Below are positions 1 to 12,770 of a stretch of DNA of 64,000 bases, piece after piece. The notes under the pieces were generated by a model. That model was not told where the DNA came from and did no database searches. It was given only the letters and a program-made list of their open reading frames with translations. The stretch's first letter is position 1. Each line of letters starts with the position of its first letter. Location: contig WPIO01000025.1 in the NCBI GenBank assembly GCA_009760855.2, positions 3,048,501 to 3,112,500 of the forward strand. The letters are read 5' to 3'. Origin of the DNA: Cristatella mucedo. Its lineage: Eukaryota; Bryozoa; Phylactolaemata; Cristatellidae. The position numbers and the translations under genes were made by a program.

Positions 1-1170
1 TATGATAAATATACGGAACAATAGTGATAATTTCTACGCTCTGTGGTGTGTTCTGAAGAATAAGCGTTGGAGAAAAGGTCATACAGAATCTACAGCGTAT
101 TTGAAAGTACATTCTTCATACATCTGATGCTAATTTTAAACCTAAGATAAACGACTTTTTTCATTATAGGAATTGTATAGCTAATTCTGTTAGTGTTAAC
201 GATATTCCAAAGCCTGCCAATTTGTTTAATAACAGCACTAATCTTTACGAGTATTTTAGTTATTTCGGCCCACTGAATATTGATGATTGTGATGGGAAAG
301 ATACCCGTATCGATCTTTTTTACTTTATCCGGATGCTGAGAAGACGAATTACCACTATTCTTTGATTAGGACTACTTTTGCTTGATTGCGTCGCATTAAC
401 GGAACGCTCTAGTTAGCAAGTGTTCTGTAAGAGATATTCACGTAGATTATTTTCTAAAGAAGAAAGTTTTCCGAGGTTAGAGATTGTAGTTCTATGTAAG
501 CTGGTAATGGCATATCTACTGTGCCTAAGCCCAAATAGAGGCAATATCTTACTAATAGAGGCAATATCTTACTAGTAATTTTGTGTTATTTTCAGAAATA
601 TGAGAAGCTGCTAATAGTTTCAAAATTTGCTGCAGCTGAATTTGAGTGTTTGCTAAGTAATACTAGATAATGCAATAAGAATCCTCGCGAATATCCAAAA
701 GTAGCACTGAAGAGACATGAACCAAGCTCAGTATCTTACGAGATAGTCGATCTTAATTCAAAGTTATATACTTTTAAGTTATTTCATGGAGCTGATAGTG
801 TTAGAAATCCAATTACTATCTGACTTGAGAGGTTACAAGTATCAAGGATCAGTTAATGATTACTTTATCTGATAATGTAACGTACTACAGGGCTTGTCTG
901 TGTAAAAGTGAAAAATTGTATTATGATAATGATGATACTGGGTAGATTTATGATAAAGCATTACTTGGGAATAAGATACTTGTTTATTGTAATTTTACTG
1001 GAAACAGTCACAGTGGTGTTGCACATAGAGATGGTAATCTAAATTTGCGAACAATTCCTAATAGATAAAAAGCTTCCCATATATTTCCATAGCTTGAAAG
1101 TTTACGACGTTCAATGGGATATTACGCTGCTCGATTTAATATCTCAGAGGAAGAATTTTATCAAATTTAG
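1..1170 (+). pseudogene. DNA polymerase B amino-terminal region (fossil)
   Basis: Short stretches resemble the amino-terminal extension of Polinton and adintovirus DNA polymerases. Early on there is an INIRNN-type segment followed by a region resembling the LSDIPKFE type of segment. Near 420-480 a stretch resembles the zinc-finger-like block with SKEES. Near 960-1,060 a stretch reads like the HNH-like element that in these polymerases has the form DHCHLTGKYRGAAHxxCNLN. The exonuclease and polymerase palm motifs are not visible: downstream sequence loses similarity and a LINE lies at 1,695. The family makes a protein-primed replicase for the element itself. The piece is broken in many places. 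The assignment rests on the order of these blocks, not on one intact motif. Confidence 0.62.
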
Positions 1171-1694
1171 CGGTGGTTTTTTTCTAGCGAATCCAGCCAT
1201 AGTAAGGACTATTATAATAATATTTGCTATATAAGAAGCGCTGTTACATCTATTGCTGTAACTTTTGCATCATCGTTTAGACAATATTTGATAAAAAAGA
1301 TGTATACAGCGAAAGCTCCTCACCTGGCAACTTTAAAAAAACACCCAAGAGCGTTGCAAATGCGTTTCGTATGTGATACTATCTGAAGTTGCAAGAAGAT
1401 TACTTCTTGATCCAAAGCATCACGTGTATGTTCGTAAAGATGCGGAAAAGTTGCTAACGTTATGAGTGTAATAGCAAAGATAGTATCTGGTATACAAAAA
1501 GAATAGATTAGAAGGTAGATATGTCAAGTTTCTACAATTGTTTTACCGTCGTACGGTTATACCTTTAGCTGATTTAACTTTAGTTTATACTTCAGTTTTT
1601 CTTGTTTATTTAATTAAATTATCCCTTCAATTTTTCTGTGATGCTTAAGAACCACCAATAAATCCGCTAATCACGAATTCATTTCATTTTTAAG

Positions 1695-2250
1695 TAATAA
1701 TGATAATAATCATAATAAGGATAATAATAATAATATTAATAATGCACCTGATAAAGCACCCTCAGAGAACTCAATCTCTTTCTAGGTGTTTTACATTTGC
1801 TGCAAAGGGAAACGCGATTGAATTGCGAGTAATATCATGCTTGATAAACAACATGAATAACATGGTTAGGGGTGACATGCACATGGTCAGCATGCAAATT
1901 TGGTTAGTGGCGGCATGCACAGTGTCAGCACGCATAGGCACATGAAGGACGAATCACAGGAACCCACTAAATGCTGTCACAAATAGGTGTGTTTTAAAGT
2001 TCTTTTTAAATGTGGTCAAGTCAGGGGATGTTCTAACGAAAGTCGGGAGGGAGTTCCAGGCTTTGAGAGCATAAGAACTAAATGCACGGTCTCCAAAGGA
2101 TTTGAGGTTTGTACGAGGTATTGTAAACTGTTGGATTCCGAAAAGCGTGTGGCGCGCTGCGGGTGATGCGATGTCTGGTGGGGGAGTAGATCTGAGAGAT
2201 AGGCCGGAGCCAAAGGATGAAGTGACCTAAAAGTGAGCGAGGCTTTAAAG
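1695..2250 (-). mobile_element. LINE-A (L2/CR1 clade) 3' fragment, 5'-truncated
   Basis: Reading the minus strand, this copy starts inside the carboxy-terminal part of the LINE protein (equivalents of LAPAYLSDLLPHQ and FGDRAFSSYAPKAWNSLP). It passes through the 3' untranslated region with its TGCATGCTGAC-type repeats and ends in the family hairpin plus an (ATT)-rich tail at 1,695-1,740. It is 5'-truncated, the usual outcome of target-primed reverse transcription. It differs clearly from the young copies at 34.6 and 39.8 kb and its frame is shifted, so it is older than they are. It interrupts the Polinton-like fossil between the polymerase and the ATPase. I found no certain target-site duplication. 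Confidence 0.88.
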
Positions 2251-2299
2251 GCTTCGTTATAATATGTAACAACTTTATCTCGAACGATGACATTTCAAT

Positions 2300-3240
2300 C
2301 TAGGAATGTAAATACATTTTCATACTTTTTCCATTGTGTTTTTATAAGTTGCAAGCTAATCTTGAGCGCAGTTTCTTTGATAAAATAACTGTTTTTTCTT
2401 TTGAGAGAAAGACTGACTTTAGATCATTCTTAATCTTCATTGATGGCATTTTCTACACTTTAAGTTGAAGAATTTTTTTAAATAGAACTAATCGTCAACA
2501 TTATTACCCATGATAAACACAAAATTACCATGAAACGTATAAATTCTTAAAGTTTTTTTTAATAAATTTTGTTTACTATTTTGAAGTTTGCACGCTAAAA
2601 AATGTATCCACATTTATGGCGTTTGATTTCAGGAATTTGACGAGCTCCAAATGAATCAAAATAAAAGGAAGCTTAGGGATTCACTTTTACTGCAATCCAG
2701 TAGTATACTGCATTGCTAGAATCTCCAGCATTACACATCTAAAATTAATGCGTTTTAATTTTAATTTTTGATGGTTCATCTCTAGTGAATGCTCTTATAG
2801 ATTGATTTATACTCAATTATTTAACGTAATGTAATATTTCTATATCAGTGAATGGCTGTAAGCTTAATTTTTAATCTGACTGCCAATTACACTATATAAA
2901 TTTGTCAATAATTCCGAACCAGCTCTCTTTCTGCTTTACCATAAAGATCCTCTTTTTCTAAAAATATCTATATAATTTATACAATCATCATATCTACTAA
3001 TAATTTTACGTGGTTCATGAATTCTATCGGGTTTATTTTTTTAAGTATTTTAGTACATTCTTGTCTTCCGCCTCCACTTTTTCTATGATGTGACATTCTA
3101 ACACTACTAGATCTTAGTTGTGTAAATTTCTTTGACCCGCATTTAACGTCATTCAGTAATTCTATTTGGAATATCTAATTTCTGATAATGTTTACGAACA
3201 GTCTCTCTATGTCTTATACACTTTAAGCAATGCATGTCTT
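2300..3240. other. AT-rich part of the fossil, unassigned
   Basis: No frame gives a convincing family match. On the minus strand near 3,235-3,130 a short peptide begins MHCLKC, which recalls small cysteine-containing proteins of adinto-like elements, but it is too short to call. Confidence 0.4.
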
Positions 3241-3284
3241 CCTTTACAATATAGAAAGTGATTTGAAAAGTAAGGACAATCAAT

Positions 3285-3985
3285 TTGGGTCACGGTATCA
3301 AAACTGATCACTTAGATCCATTGCCAAGCACTCCTATTAAAAGTCTAGTTATAGAACCATCTGGATGTGGCAAAACTCAAATTGTATGCGATTTCTTATT
3401 TCTTACTAATGAAAGTGGAATACTTCTACGGAATTCTGACATATTCTATTGGCGCAAACAGTCCAGAAAACAATTTGCTCAAGAGATTGAAGCAAATGAC
3501 GGATAAAAAACCAACTAAAGATGGATTTGAATGAATTGACGGAGTTTGAAATTTACCGAGCGTAAATAGTTCTCCAAAGTAAGGGAAAAGTGTAGTATTA
3601 TTAGATAACTTAATGACTGAAAATCAAGCATCTATACTAGAATATTTTGCAACAGATAGAAATGAAAGTTAATCATTTTTCACCTATCTCAAGGGCTTAT
3701 TGGCATACCAAAAAAAGAAACTAAAAATGACGCAAATCTTATCAGCATGTTCAAGTTTATTAACAGAGATATTGAACACATGCGTAATACATATGCGGGT
3801 AACGTTGAAAGTGGAGAGGTTAACAATTGGCTTAATCATCGTACGTTGAATAGACACACTTATTGTGTTATTGATCTTACAAAATACCAGTCTAGCGGTA
3901 ACTTTTGGATTGTAGACCCGAATAGAGATTTTCCGCTAATTTGGAATCGCATAGACGTTTGCATAGACGATGGATCTTAACAAAA
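3285..3985 (+). pseudogene. Packaging ATPase, FtsK/HerA superfamily (fossil)
   Basis: The first part carries a P-loop (EPSGCGKT) preceded by a hydrophobic strand (SLVIE), which is the Walker A pattern of Polinton and adintovirus genome-packaging ATPases. About 240 bases downstream a strand of the form VVLLDNLM is followed by a YFATDRN stretch. That matches the Walker B block and following segment of these ATPases (general form VxxDDLM...YFxxGRH). A later stretch resembles the IPK...NAN block that follows. In the living family this enzyme pumps DNA into the capsid. The order and spacing of the three blocks make the family call fairly safe. The gene is broken in several places and is a fossil. 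Confidence 0.75.
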
Positions 3986-3989
3986 ATTG

Positions 3990-6900
3990 TTTGGAGGGCA
4001 AGTAAATTACTTTAATGATTGTGAAAACTAGAATAACGCAAGTGATTTGAATTTAAAACTAAAGATGCTTTAAATAATGAGATAGAGAGAAAAGTATTTG
4101 GCAGAATTAATATTAGATAAAAAGCTTTTGAGATAGCTAAGTATATTATACTATTATATACTATATATACTATTATAGCTAAGTATTGCACTTCCGACAT
4201 AACTGATTTCACTGCTGTAGAGCTAAATAAATTAAGTGGAATCTAGCAATAGCTGGCTGCTGCTGCACGAGAACCGGATTCTCCTGGTGCAGACGTTAGT
4301 CGAACGTTGTCAAAATTAATCAAAAGTAAGAGTAGGTAATTATAAATCGCATAGAAATTGATTTATGCTTCCATAACAATTGCACAGAATGAAGAAACCT
4401 GAAATTGTTGATGATGTTTAGAGATGAAGTTGGTGGAATTTATGGAATTAATAGCGCACTGGCACAGCTAAAATAAACCCTATAGTTAGACTACAAGAAG
4501 TTAGTATATTGAATGACCTGCCTAAAGGTAATCGTTAAGTAGGTGTTAAGGATTTAGTAAAGAGTTTTGAGACTGCAGGTGGCTTTTCATATTTTAAATG
4601 CACATTCCAAGTTTAGACATATCAAGGATACAAAATATAGAAATTTATAATAGAATCGGTACGATAAGTTAAAAATGATTGATGACTGTTCACTACGACC
4701 CTAAAACATATATTACGCCAATTGATAAGAGGAAGGAAGTTGGTACAGGTGTTGGCATCTTGTACCGATGGTATTTAATAGTAAACAAGATGTTGAACGC
4801 ATGCTAATTTTTTAGATGAAGGAACTCATTGTTGTAAATATGGGTGCTATTAACTCCATTTAATGTGCAGTCAACTATGTAGGTACTGCTAAGAAAGTAC
4901 CAAAGAACACGATCTCAGATATAAATAGAAGGCTATGAAAAATACCAAGAGAATAATGAGCCTAATTCAGAAAGATATTAGTGATATGGTACTAAACAGA
5001 TTGCACACGTCATTTAGAGAATTTACCCTATCCATGTCTGATAAAGGATCCTATAGTACAGCAAACTTAATCTAACTATGCGAATTAATGTATCTTCTAA
5101 AATTACCCTCAACAAGTTTTCTGGATATAATTAACTTAAAAAATTAAAGATGTTAACAGTAATTTTGCTTATAGACTTTATAAAGCATTTAAAGAAACTA
5201 TAACTTTCAAGCCTGTAACTCTCAGTAGGTTCAACAAGTAAGATCTATGTATATTGTGGTGAGATGGATAACTAAAATTTACAATAATGGACTACAATTT
5301 AATCTTGAAATAGTCTTTAATTAATTTTTTACTCGGAGAAGTTGTGGATTATAAACCTAGATGTTCTGAATATGGTTTTCTTTCGAAAAACATATGAAGT
5401 TTATGAAATTATGGCTTATGGATCAGAAAGGATTATCATTAGAGTTGAATGTAGAAGAAGTAGGGATAGATATAGAAATGATCCAAGATTGATATGGATG
5501 AGTTTTACTTAGCTTGTCAGTAGCAGCGACAATTTTGAATGGGAGTAGCCATCAACCGAAAAAAATTCGCTAAAGAAAAAGGCTAAACAGAAATTGATCT
5601 AAAGAGATTTGCATTTATGCATGCGAATAAGACCGTTACTAGTATTAGTGCTTCGAATACTGTTTTTTACTATATGAGACCTTTAAAAGACCAGATTTTT
5701 TCTTACATACAATAGTCCACCTGAGTTTTATGATCCTGGTTTTTTAGTTTGGCATTAAATCCTGCTTTGAAAACTTCAGCAAAAGGATTCGGGTAATAAT
5801 ATATTTGAGATGGACAGTGAAGAGGAAGTTATTAAAGATTGAAAGGAGGCTATGTAGTTTATCCTGCTTAAAGCGATTGATTTGGTCAAAATGATAAACA
5901 AAGAGTCCATTATTAAAGGTCTATCTGCTCTAACTGAAGCAAAAACATTTGCTGAGGCAGGAATTTCCATTAAAGAAAGTTATGTTAAATGTAATGTTGA
6001 ACGTCATGCAAAGGAAACGAAAAACACATTGCAGGCAAATGCTAAAGGAAAATACAAAAAAAGACGAACAAAAAGATGCGCGTGAAAGGACTAAACGACA
6101 AAGAGAAGATGAAAATATAAGCGTAAGAATGCGGTGAGCTATAGAAGATGCTTCGAGTGAAGATTATGAAAGAGCGTTGAAAAAAATGATCCTTTAATAT
6201 ATAAAAATCTAGAAAAATCAATGAAAACTATGTCCATAAACGAAACTGAAACAAAACTTATTGAACCTCAATCTTACTTATAAGACTTTCTCTCTACATT
6301 AGTACAACCGATTGTATATTCAACTATGGGAATTTGAGGTGGTTTGTGTAGTAGACAAAGCACACTATATAAATTAATTACGAATATATTTGGATAACGG
6401 ATTTGACGTTGAAAAGATATTTCATAAAACAGGTTGTGAACTACCGCCAGTTTCAATTAAAAATATTCAGTATAATGATTATTCTCCTGCAGATGCTATT
6501 CAAGTAATTGCAGTCAATCCTGCAACGAGCGTCAGATTCTATTTGAAACTAAAGTTACGATTACTTTGCCTTACCTGATGCTTCTCTATTGATTTGAGGA
6601 TCAAATCGTGCTAAGAAAGTGCTAATTCTCAAGCTATTTATTCATTTAGGACTAATGTAATTTATAGTTCTCCTGCTATAATGATATTGCATCCGTTAAT
6701 AATTGAGCTGCATGGCTATTTGATCAGATGAGATTGAGAATTGGAGGAACATAAGTCAAATTTATTAATTGTATCAATGAACTGACACTAACTTCTACTG
6801 CTCTCGGAACAATGTTGGAGCTTAAATATTATAAACGGAATGACGGTTTGAAATCTTTCCGAAGGAAAGATGAAAGAAGTGCTGATACTATTTAGTAGCC

Positions 6901-8470
6901 CACAATTGGTTGTAATTCTTGTTGCTCCGGAAGCAATTATAGCTAGTGCTGCTAGTATTCTTTGATTTACTTCGTCTCATGATTCCTAAAGTTAAGCCTA
7001 GCACAGCCAGACAAAAGTCACTCATTGTTAAACGCTTGAAATTAACGGCAGAGTTAAACTTATTTACAAGAATAGGATGAATGAGATTTTACCCATCATA
7101 AATAGTCAATTGCAAACGTACATAATTAGCACTCAAGCTCAGGATAAACAAATTAATGACTGATCATCTCAAACCAAAAAATGAGCAAATATGGATCTTA
7201 TGCTGCAAAAAATTCAGTGATTAACCGTGCTAACGTAGAAGCATTCCTGCAAGGCTTGGTGTGGAATGCAGCATCCAGAGCTAATGTGAGTGGACAACTT
7301 TCAACAAGGACTGTGGTAAGCTACTTATGCGGATATTGTCAGTTTAGGAAAAAGTTCCTAGATGTAAGTAAACAATTTTCTATCGTTGGAATTAGCCTTC
7401 TCGAATATATTGCTTTTTATCCATGCCACATTATTGACCTTCGCAGTAATAAAAAATTGCTTAGAATTACTACAAATCTTGACATTACAAATAATTATAG
7501 TGCTGCTCCTGCAGCTGATTCTAATAGAGTTAAATAGCATAATCATTTCTGAAATCAAAACTGATTTGCTCGATAGCGCTGATAGTAAGGCTTTCAGAGC
7601 ATTAAAACCACCCTCAGGACAAGTTCTGATAGATTAACTTAGAATACTAATGAAATATTGATGCACGGAAAAAATTAACTCAATGAAGTGAAGACTGGTT
7701 AAAATTTATTGGACTAAACATTAGTGGATCTGAACTTTATTCAATGCTAGGTGATCGTATCATATTCGAAAATGTAAAAGAGGATGACGACATGATTTGC
7801 AAAATAATACGTGGAAAAGTAGAAAAATACATTAGTAGTCAACATTAAGAATTATTATCACCACTAACATTTTGAAAAGTATTGGACCTATAATGACAGC
7901 TGCTAGAGATTAAATTTAAAGGAAGATGTATTTCGCTAATCAATGTTTTGCTAAAGATGGTTCCTACCGTTTTAGTCCTGATCGCAGCATTAGCATTAGA
8001 CAATCTAACAAGTTGATTGAAATTACATGCCTGCGGTCAAGACGTTTAATGGATGATAAAGTACTTCTGCAATATAAAGCACAATGTTTAATAGGATTAT
8101 ACGCGCTAGAAATGGAAGAATGTTCGTTTAGTGAATTTAAAATATGAGTTCCTGATTTAAATTGAACAAATAAACCTGAAAAATACGTAGCTGCAGGAAA
8201 ATTTTGAATATATATGCATGAATATATTGATATCCATTATTAAATCATTACTTTATACCTACTGAAATAGGAAAGAAATTCTGACTTTGTGATTGGTCTT
8301 ATATCAGAATGTGATATATTAATAAACAGGTAAAATAAAGGTTGTAATATTCCCTTTTATACTAGAAAATTAGTACCCAAGCATAACAGAAACAGCTAAA
8401 ATAAGATTTACAGACCAGTACCCATAGTTACTGACCGAGTTACTAAATTCAAAAGTTGAAACTTGCAATA
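3990..8470 (+). other. Presumed late-gene region of the fossil, unassigned
   Basis: There are many short protein-like pieces on the plus strand, including lysine- and glutamate-rich ones near 5,880-6,140 and a serine/alanine-rich one at 7,181-7,400. In Polintons the space after the ATPase usually holds a maturation protease and capsid proteins. No piece here retains enough sequence for me to name one. The dense plus-strand coding look and the AT-rich composition are shared with the flanking fossil genes, which supports one element. Confidence 0.4.
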
Positions 8471-8479
8471 TTGAATGCC

Positions 8480-9270
8480 TAGAGAAAGTACATAACCACT
8501 GCTTACGGTATGATTTATACTGATGTAGACATCACTGGAATTAATATTGCACACTTGGCTGATCCAGTTCATCTTACTGATGCTGTGAATAACAACTATG
8601 CTGATATGCCCTCTCCATGACCATCCATAAAATCTACCGCATCTAGATAGTTCTGGTAAAAGGTGTACTAATATAGGAAGTAGTTTAAATGCTAGCGATT
8701 TAGCTGTAAACAGTCAAGTCGATCTTAAAGGTGATTGAACTTCAAGTTATTGGAATGCAACTTCAACAAATCCTACGAGACCGAATGAAAGATTTTAGGT
8801 TACTTATGGTGGTATGCAACACGATGTTGTTCTAAAGTTAGTTGCAGATGAGTCAGATCTAAACATGCAATAATAAGATAGTTGATGTATATGATCAGAC
8901 TAATCTAGAAAATTCTGCTAAAAAATCGTACGCTGATTATATTACTGTCGGGAGAGTAGGTGAATTGGTAACATCACCTCTGACGGGTACTTCAGTAGAA
9001 GGAGATATACCATTTCCTACAACATATTCTTGGACAACCATAGATAAACCTCCAATCATAGTTGCCTCAGTTCATCCAATAGGAATTACACACTATGTAT
9101 CCTTGTCGTAAAACGTGAATATTATGTCTCCATCGGGTTATATTAGGCTATTCATTTTATGGAGAGTGGAAATATCAGGCAGTTTTTAATACAAGTCTTG
9201 CTGGACATTAAGTTATTGCTAGCACTGCAAATAATCTAAATCTTCATATCTCTAATTTAGTTGTATGAGT
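8480..9270 (+). pseudogene. Possible structural-protein region of the fossil
   Basis: Plus-strand translations are rich in Asn, Thr, Ser and aliphatic residues, with stretches such as DVDITGINIAHL, TYGGMQHDVVLKL and IPFPTTYSW. These look like beta-rich capsid protein rather than enzyme sequence. Position near the end of a Polinton-like element also fits a capsid or penton gene. No diagnostic motif is visible, so this is a composition-and-context guess. It is broken in several places. Confidence 0.28.
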
Positions 9271-9299
9271 AAAATAAATACAATATTTGAAATTATAAC

Positions 9300-10900
9300 T
9301 CTCTAATATTGGAAATGTTTTTATTTAGTTTGATTAAATATAATATTAATTAGATTGACTGTTTTTTGGAATGTATCAAGAAAGAAAAATCAAATGATGT
9401 TTAAAGCTATCGAATGAAAGGCAGTCACAATTCATTCTTGTTATAATGTGTGAATATTCTCCATTTATTGAATGCGTTTTTCCCGTTGTGTAGATGATGC
9501 CTTTGGTTTGTTCTTTGGAAGTAAGTATTAAAGTTTAATACATAACTTAAAATCTTCAGCAAAATTTGTCTCCTTTGAATTTATCACAATAAGTACAATT
9601 AAATTCATAATAATTCCTCGCATATGGTCTGCAAGAAATACAAATTTGAGCACTATTATTCATATTTAAGATTTAAATAGTGTCTGAATGAGTTAAAGTA
9701 ACTCAGCGATTATCAGTAATGGGGTCCATATATTAATTAGAATGCCTTTCAAAAAATTACTTGAAAAAAGAAAGATAGAGAATGCGATGAAAATGCAGCA
9801 ATTAGTCAAATATTCAAAAGTAGACCTAAGCAATTTCCGAATGGATTCTTCAATCTCAATGGATTCCTCACAACACCGAATGATCAGCATCAATCAGATA
9901 TACTCTACCTACCTAACCATAAAGATTAAAAATATGCCTTATATTTTAAAATATTACAAGTACATATAAAGATGCAAGACCTTTAGACACTAAGTAAAAT
10001 ACAGACGTGGCCAAAGCTGTAAAAAGTCTCGATTCTTAAGGGGTCTAGAATAATGACTGTAAATCCAGGATCAGAGTTCAAAGAAGACCTCGGAAAATAA
10101 ATAGATGAACATTGAGTGTTAACTAGGGAAGCGACTAATACAAGAAATGTAGCTTTGGTTGAAAGGATGAGTAAACATGCGACAGAAAGGTTATTCAGTA
10201 CTATTATAAAAAAGAATTAGATTCAATCTCTAAGGAAAACGTTCGTAGAAATACAGAATAGATAAAAAAATTACCAAATGTAATTGAATACTTCAACAAC
10301 TGTGAAATGAAATAGAATGGTAAGAACCCTTAAGAACCAATAGAAAATAAGACTGTAAAGATCAAGAAACCCAAGTATAATGAATGAAAAAGCTTTAGAG
10401 TTTTAAAATATGGTCAGGTACTCAATAGAGATCGCGAAGGTGAAAGTGAATTGAATTTGGCAACGAATGCAAATTACTCGCTGAAAAATTCATAGAATAG
10501 AAAGGATAATGTTTATGAAAGGGAAAACTATTGGATATTTAGTAGATGATGCTAAGAAAAGCTTTGCTAGAGAAGAGTTAAACACTTACAACAACATTTA
10601 GACAACCAGTACTAATTTCATCTACAATTCTTCCCTGTAACTCGTCTCAAATAACTCTATCATCAGATAATTCCTTAATTACCTTCCATGGTAAAGAATC
10701 CTCGGAAACAAACTTTTCAACGGTTTCTCTTCTCTATTTTTGCTATGACACACTACTAGCTGAAGCCATTATTAAGCCGAAACACCTGCCAAAGCAATAA
10801 AAACAGGACGAATTTCTTTCTCTTCTTTCACAAAATATCACCTATAATAGCAATGAAACCTCCTTTATGATATGATTATCAGTTGAAATATGTTTGGGGA
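9300..10900. other. Right part of the AT-rich fossil, unassigned
   Basis: A 75-residue plus-strand frame at 9,742-9,969 begins with a Lys/Glu-rich helix (KLLEKRKIENAMK). Further protein-like pieces run to about 10,560. On the minus strand near 9,690 a short CxxC-containing peptide (ICISCRPYARNYYEFNCTYC) looks like a zinc ribbon but is isolated. AT-richness fades between 10,600 and 10,900. Confidence 0.35.
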
Positions 10901-11330
10901 AAATGTAACGTTCTTCATTTCTTCATACATGATCGAACCCTGCCACTTTCCAGAAGGAGTGGTCACTGAGATGTTTGATGGAAGACATCAGAATTTTTAA
11001 ATTGTGCACGCATACTTTAACAATATTTTTGTAGAAGCTAGACTTGGCCTTTGCGACGATTGATTGGTATGATCTACAATAGTGCTTGTATGCCTATCGA
11101 TCAATGAACAACCAGTCTTGGTCTGTCCTATGCTATCTCAAGCTTGCTCATAGTATACCTAGATAGCTTAATGTCTGTGGTAAAAAATTGGCCGTCTGGG
11201 CGAGGGCACACAGTGCGCCTAGTCAGTGATGCAAAATCATTGAGCATGTCAACTAGTGTGGTGCTGTAGCATTCTACAAATGATGACAGGTCGGAAGGGG
11301 GATTGAGCAGCAGTGACGAAGAAGACTTAG
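10900..11330. other. No recognisable feature
   Basis: This is mid-GC sequence between the AT-rich fossil and the first SINE. No frame, repeat tail or RNA gene could be supported. Confidence 0.5.
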
Positions 11331-11462
11331 TGTGGCCCAGTGGAGCTCAGGTGCTCGCCCCATCCAACGTTTGGCTGAGGTCATGGGCTCGAGCCCTATC
11401 GCACACGTGAAGCGCCTGAATCGGGATTAGGTTCTCTTAGGGTGCTAAACAGATTAATTTTA
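11331..11462 (+). mobile_element. SINE-1: tRNA-like head with LINE-type tail
   Basis: The copy starts with a tRNA-like A box (GTGGCCCAGTGGAGC) and has a B-box-like palindrome (GGGCTCGAGCCC) about 55 bases later, the spacing of an internal RNA polymerase III promoter. It then runs into AAGCGCCTGAAT followed by GGTTCTCTTAGGGTGCT, which is nearly the LINE-A terminal hairpin. About 130 bases long. Other copies lie at 12,771-12,902 and 38,621-38,752, and one split copy at 24,057-24,405. The build (tRNA head plus L2-like tail) is that of MIR-type SINEs. Confidence 0.82.
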
Positions 11463-11469
11463 TAATCAT

Positions 11470-11860
11470 CTAATATTCTCGCTCGGACTGCATCAGTTTC
11501 AAGGGTCATAAGGTTTTTCGATTCCCAAATGATTTTCGATCTGGGGAAGGGAACGCATTTTCGACTGAATGAGTTCATAATGTGATCAGATTAAAATAAT
11601 TTAGAGATTGTAGGGGACGATAGCATTCACTTGCGGGAGAATATTTGTTCGAGCGTGTAACCCTTGTTGTCAGTGGGTGGTGCATACGAGCCACAAGAGA
11701 AAAAGAGCCACTCACTTGCACTTGTGACTTGCAAGTCACATGACGTCACGTCAGTGCACAAAATTCAGCACTTCAAGCTTCAGTGAATTGTCAAAATTAA
11801 TGTCAAGTCATCCATGAGTACAAGATCGATTTCCTGTGCAAAGAATCGAAGTGAGAAATC
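11470..11860. other. No recognisable feature
   Basis: Unassigned single-copy-looking sequence. A 60-residue minus-strand frame overlaps the SINE and has no family resemblance. Confidence 0.5.
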
Positions 11861-11865
11861 TGAAA

Positions 11866-12480
11866 TCAAGGTCTTGGTACCTGGTGGAGGGGCAATAGAC
11901 TACTGCCATTATTGGCAAGTTGTTTCGGATGAGCTGAAAACAGTAGATTCAAAAGAAAAGACTGCTTCGAGGGCACTGCAAACTGTTTTAAATCGAGGGA
12001 AGAACGTGCGACAATGGCGGCTCCTTCCACAAGTTTGTACTGATTCAGGGGTACGGAGAAAGAGAAGCCAGTCAGGGTTTCGTCGTCTACGGTCGGATGT
12101 GATTTGGCAGCTGCGGTGCTGATGACAGACCAGACAGATGATGAGTTTTGCACCAGTTGCAGACGCTTAAGATAACTAGCCGGAAGTTTTAAATAAAGGC
12201 AATTAATGTAATGAAGACTCGATGCCAAAGACGCGTGAACCAGTTTTTCAGTCGCCCTCAAATTTGGCAATACTCTTTAGGCGAAGAGGGTTTAGTTGGA
12301 GGCAATGTACTCATCAAATTTAAAGTCTGGAGCTGAGTGTTGTCGACGTAGAAGTTAAAGCCGATTAAAGCCGAGATTTTTTTTGCTGATGGCATCTGCT
12401 AGACAGATGTACGGAAGAGTATATAGATAGGGAAAGGAAGAAGGCCTCATACCTGACCTTGAGGTAATCCTGGACTTTGT
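11866..12480 (-). mobile_element. LINE-B (L2-like) internal fragment, degenerate
   Basis: Minus-strand translation begins upstream near 12,480 with remnants of the reverse transcriptase region: PYLYTLPYI...LADAISKKNLGFN parallels LFTVYTLPLADVISKHNLGFH of the 28.9 kb LINE-A copy. It continues through KLVHASLASSLHYINCLYLK and LKRLQLVQNSS, equivalents of SKLVHAFVTSRLDFCNSLL and IRRLQLVQNSA. An internal deletion has removed the stretch between the YADD region and KLVHA, and the frame is lost after about residue 55 of the 12,270-11,866 ORF. A close relative lies at 36,495-36,945. In both copies AT-rich microsatellite sequence adjoins the same part of the element. Confidence 0.72.
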
Positions 12481-12498
12481 CCTGCCGGGTTGCGGGTG

Positions 12499-12536
<38 letters not shown>

Positions 12537-12574
12537 ATATATACATATATTTATATATATATATATATATACAT

Positions 12575-12622
<48 letters not shown>

Positions 12623-12671
12623 GCTATTGCATATATACAAGTTAAGAAATTTCAATACATTGTTTGTACTC

Positions 12672-12703
<32 letters not shown>
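12499..12703. repeat. (AT)n / (GT)n / (AC)n compound microsatellite
   Basis: Alternating TA, TG and CA runs to about 12,622 and a further TA run at 12,676-12,702. The open frames here (IYIYIY, HTHTHT) are artefacts of the repeat. Confidence 0.97.
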
Positions 12704-12770
12704 TTTATAATGGCGGAAGCAATAGGTCTGTTCACCTCATAATATGAACTATTATATATCCTATATATAT

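Larger units (their letters stand above)
1..10900 (+). mobile_element. Polinton/Maverick-like (adintovirus-like) fossil, broken
   Basis: This AT-rich block differs sharply in composition from the rest of the window and carries virus-like genes in one orientation. They are a protein-primed-type DNA polymerase B amino-terminal region at the left edge, a packaging ATPase near 3.3-4.0 kb, and a long stretch of short protein-like pieces to about 10.5 kb that is probably the structural-gene region. The pairing of such a polymerase with this ATPase is characteristic of Polintons/Mavericks and adintoviruses. The left end lies outside the window and I saw no terminal inverted repeat at the right, so the right limit is set by where AT-richness fades. 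It is a fossil with many breaks (dozens), so probably old. A LINE-A 3' fragment inserted at 1,695-2,250 after it arrived. Confidence 0.72.
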
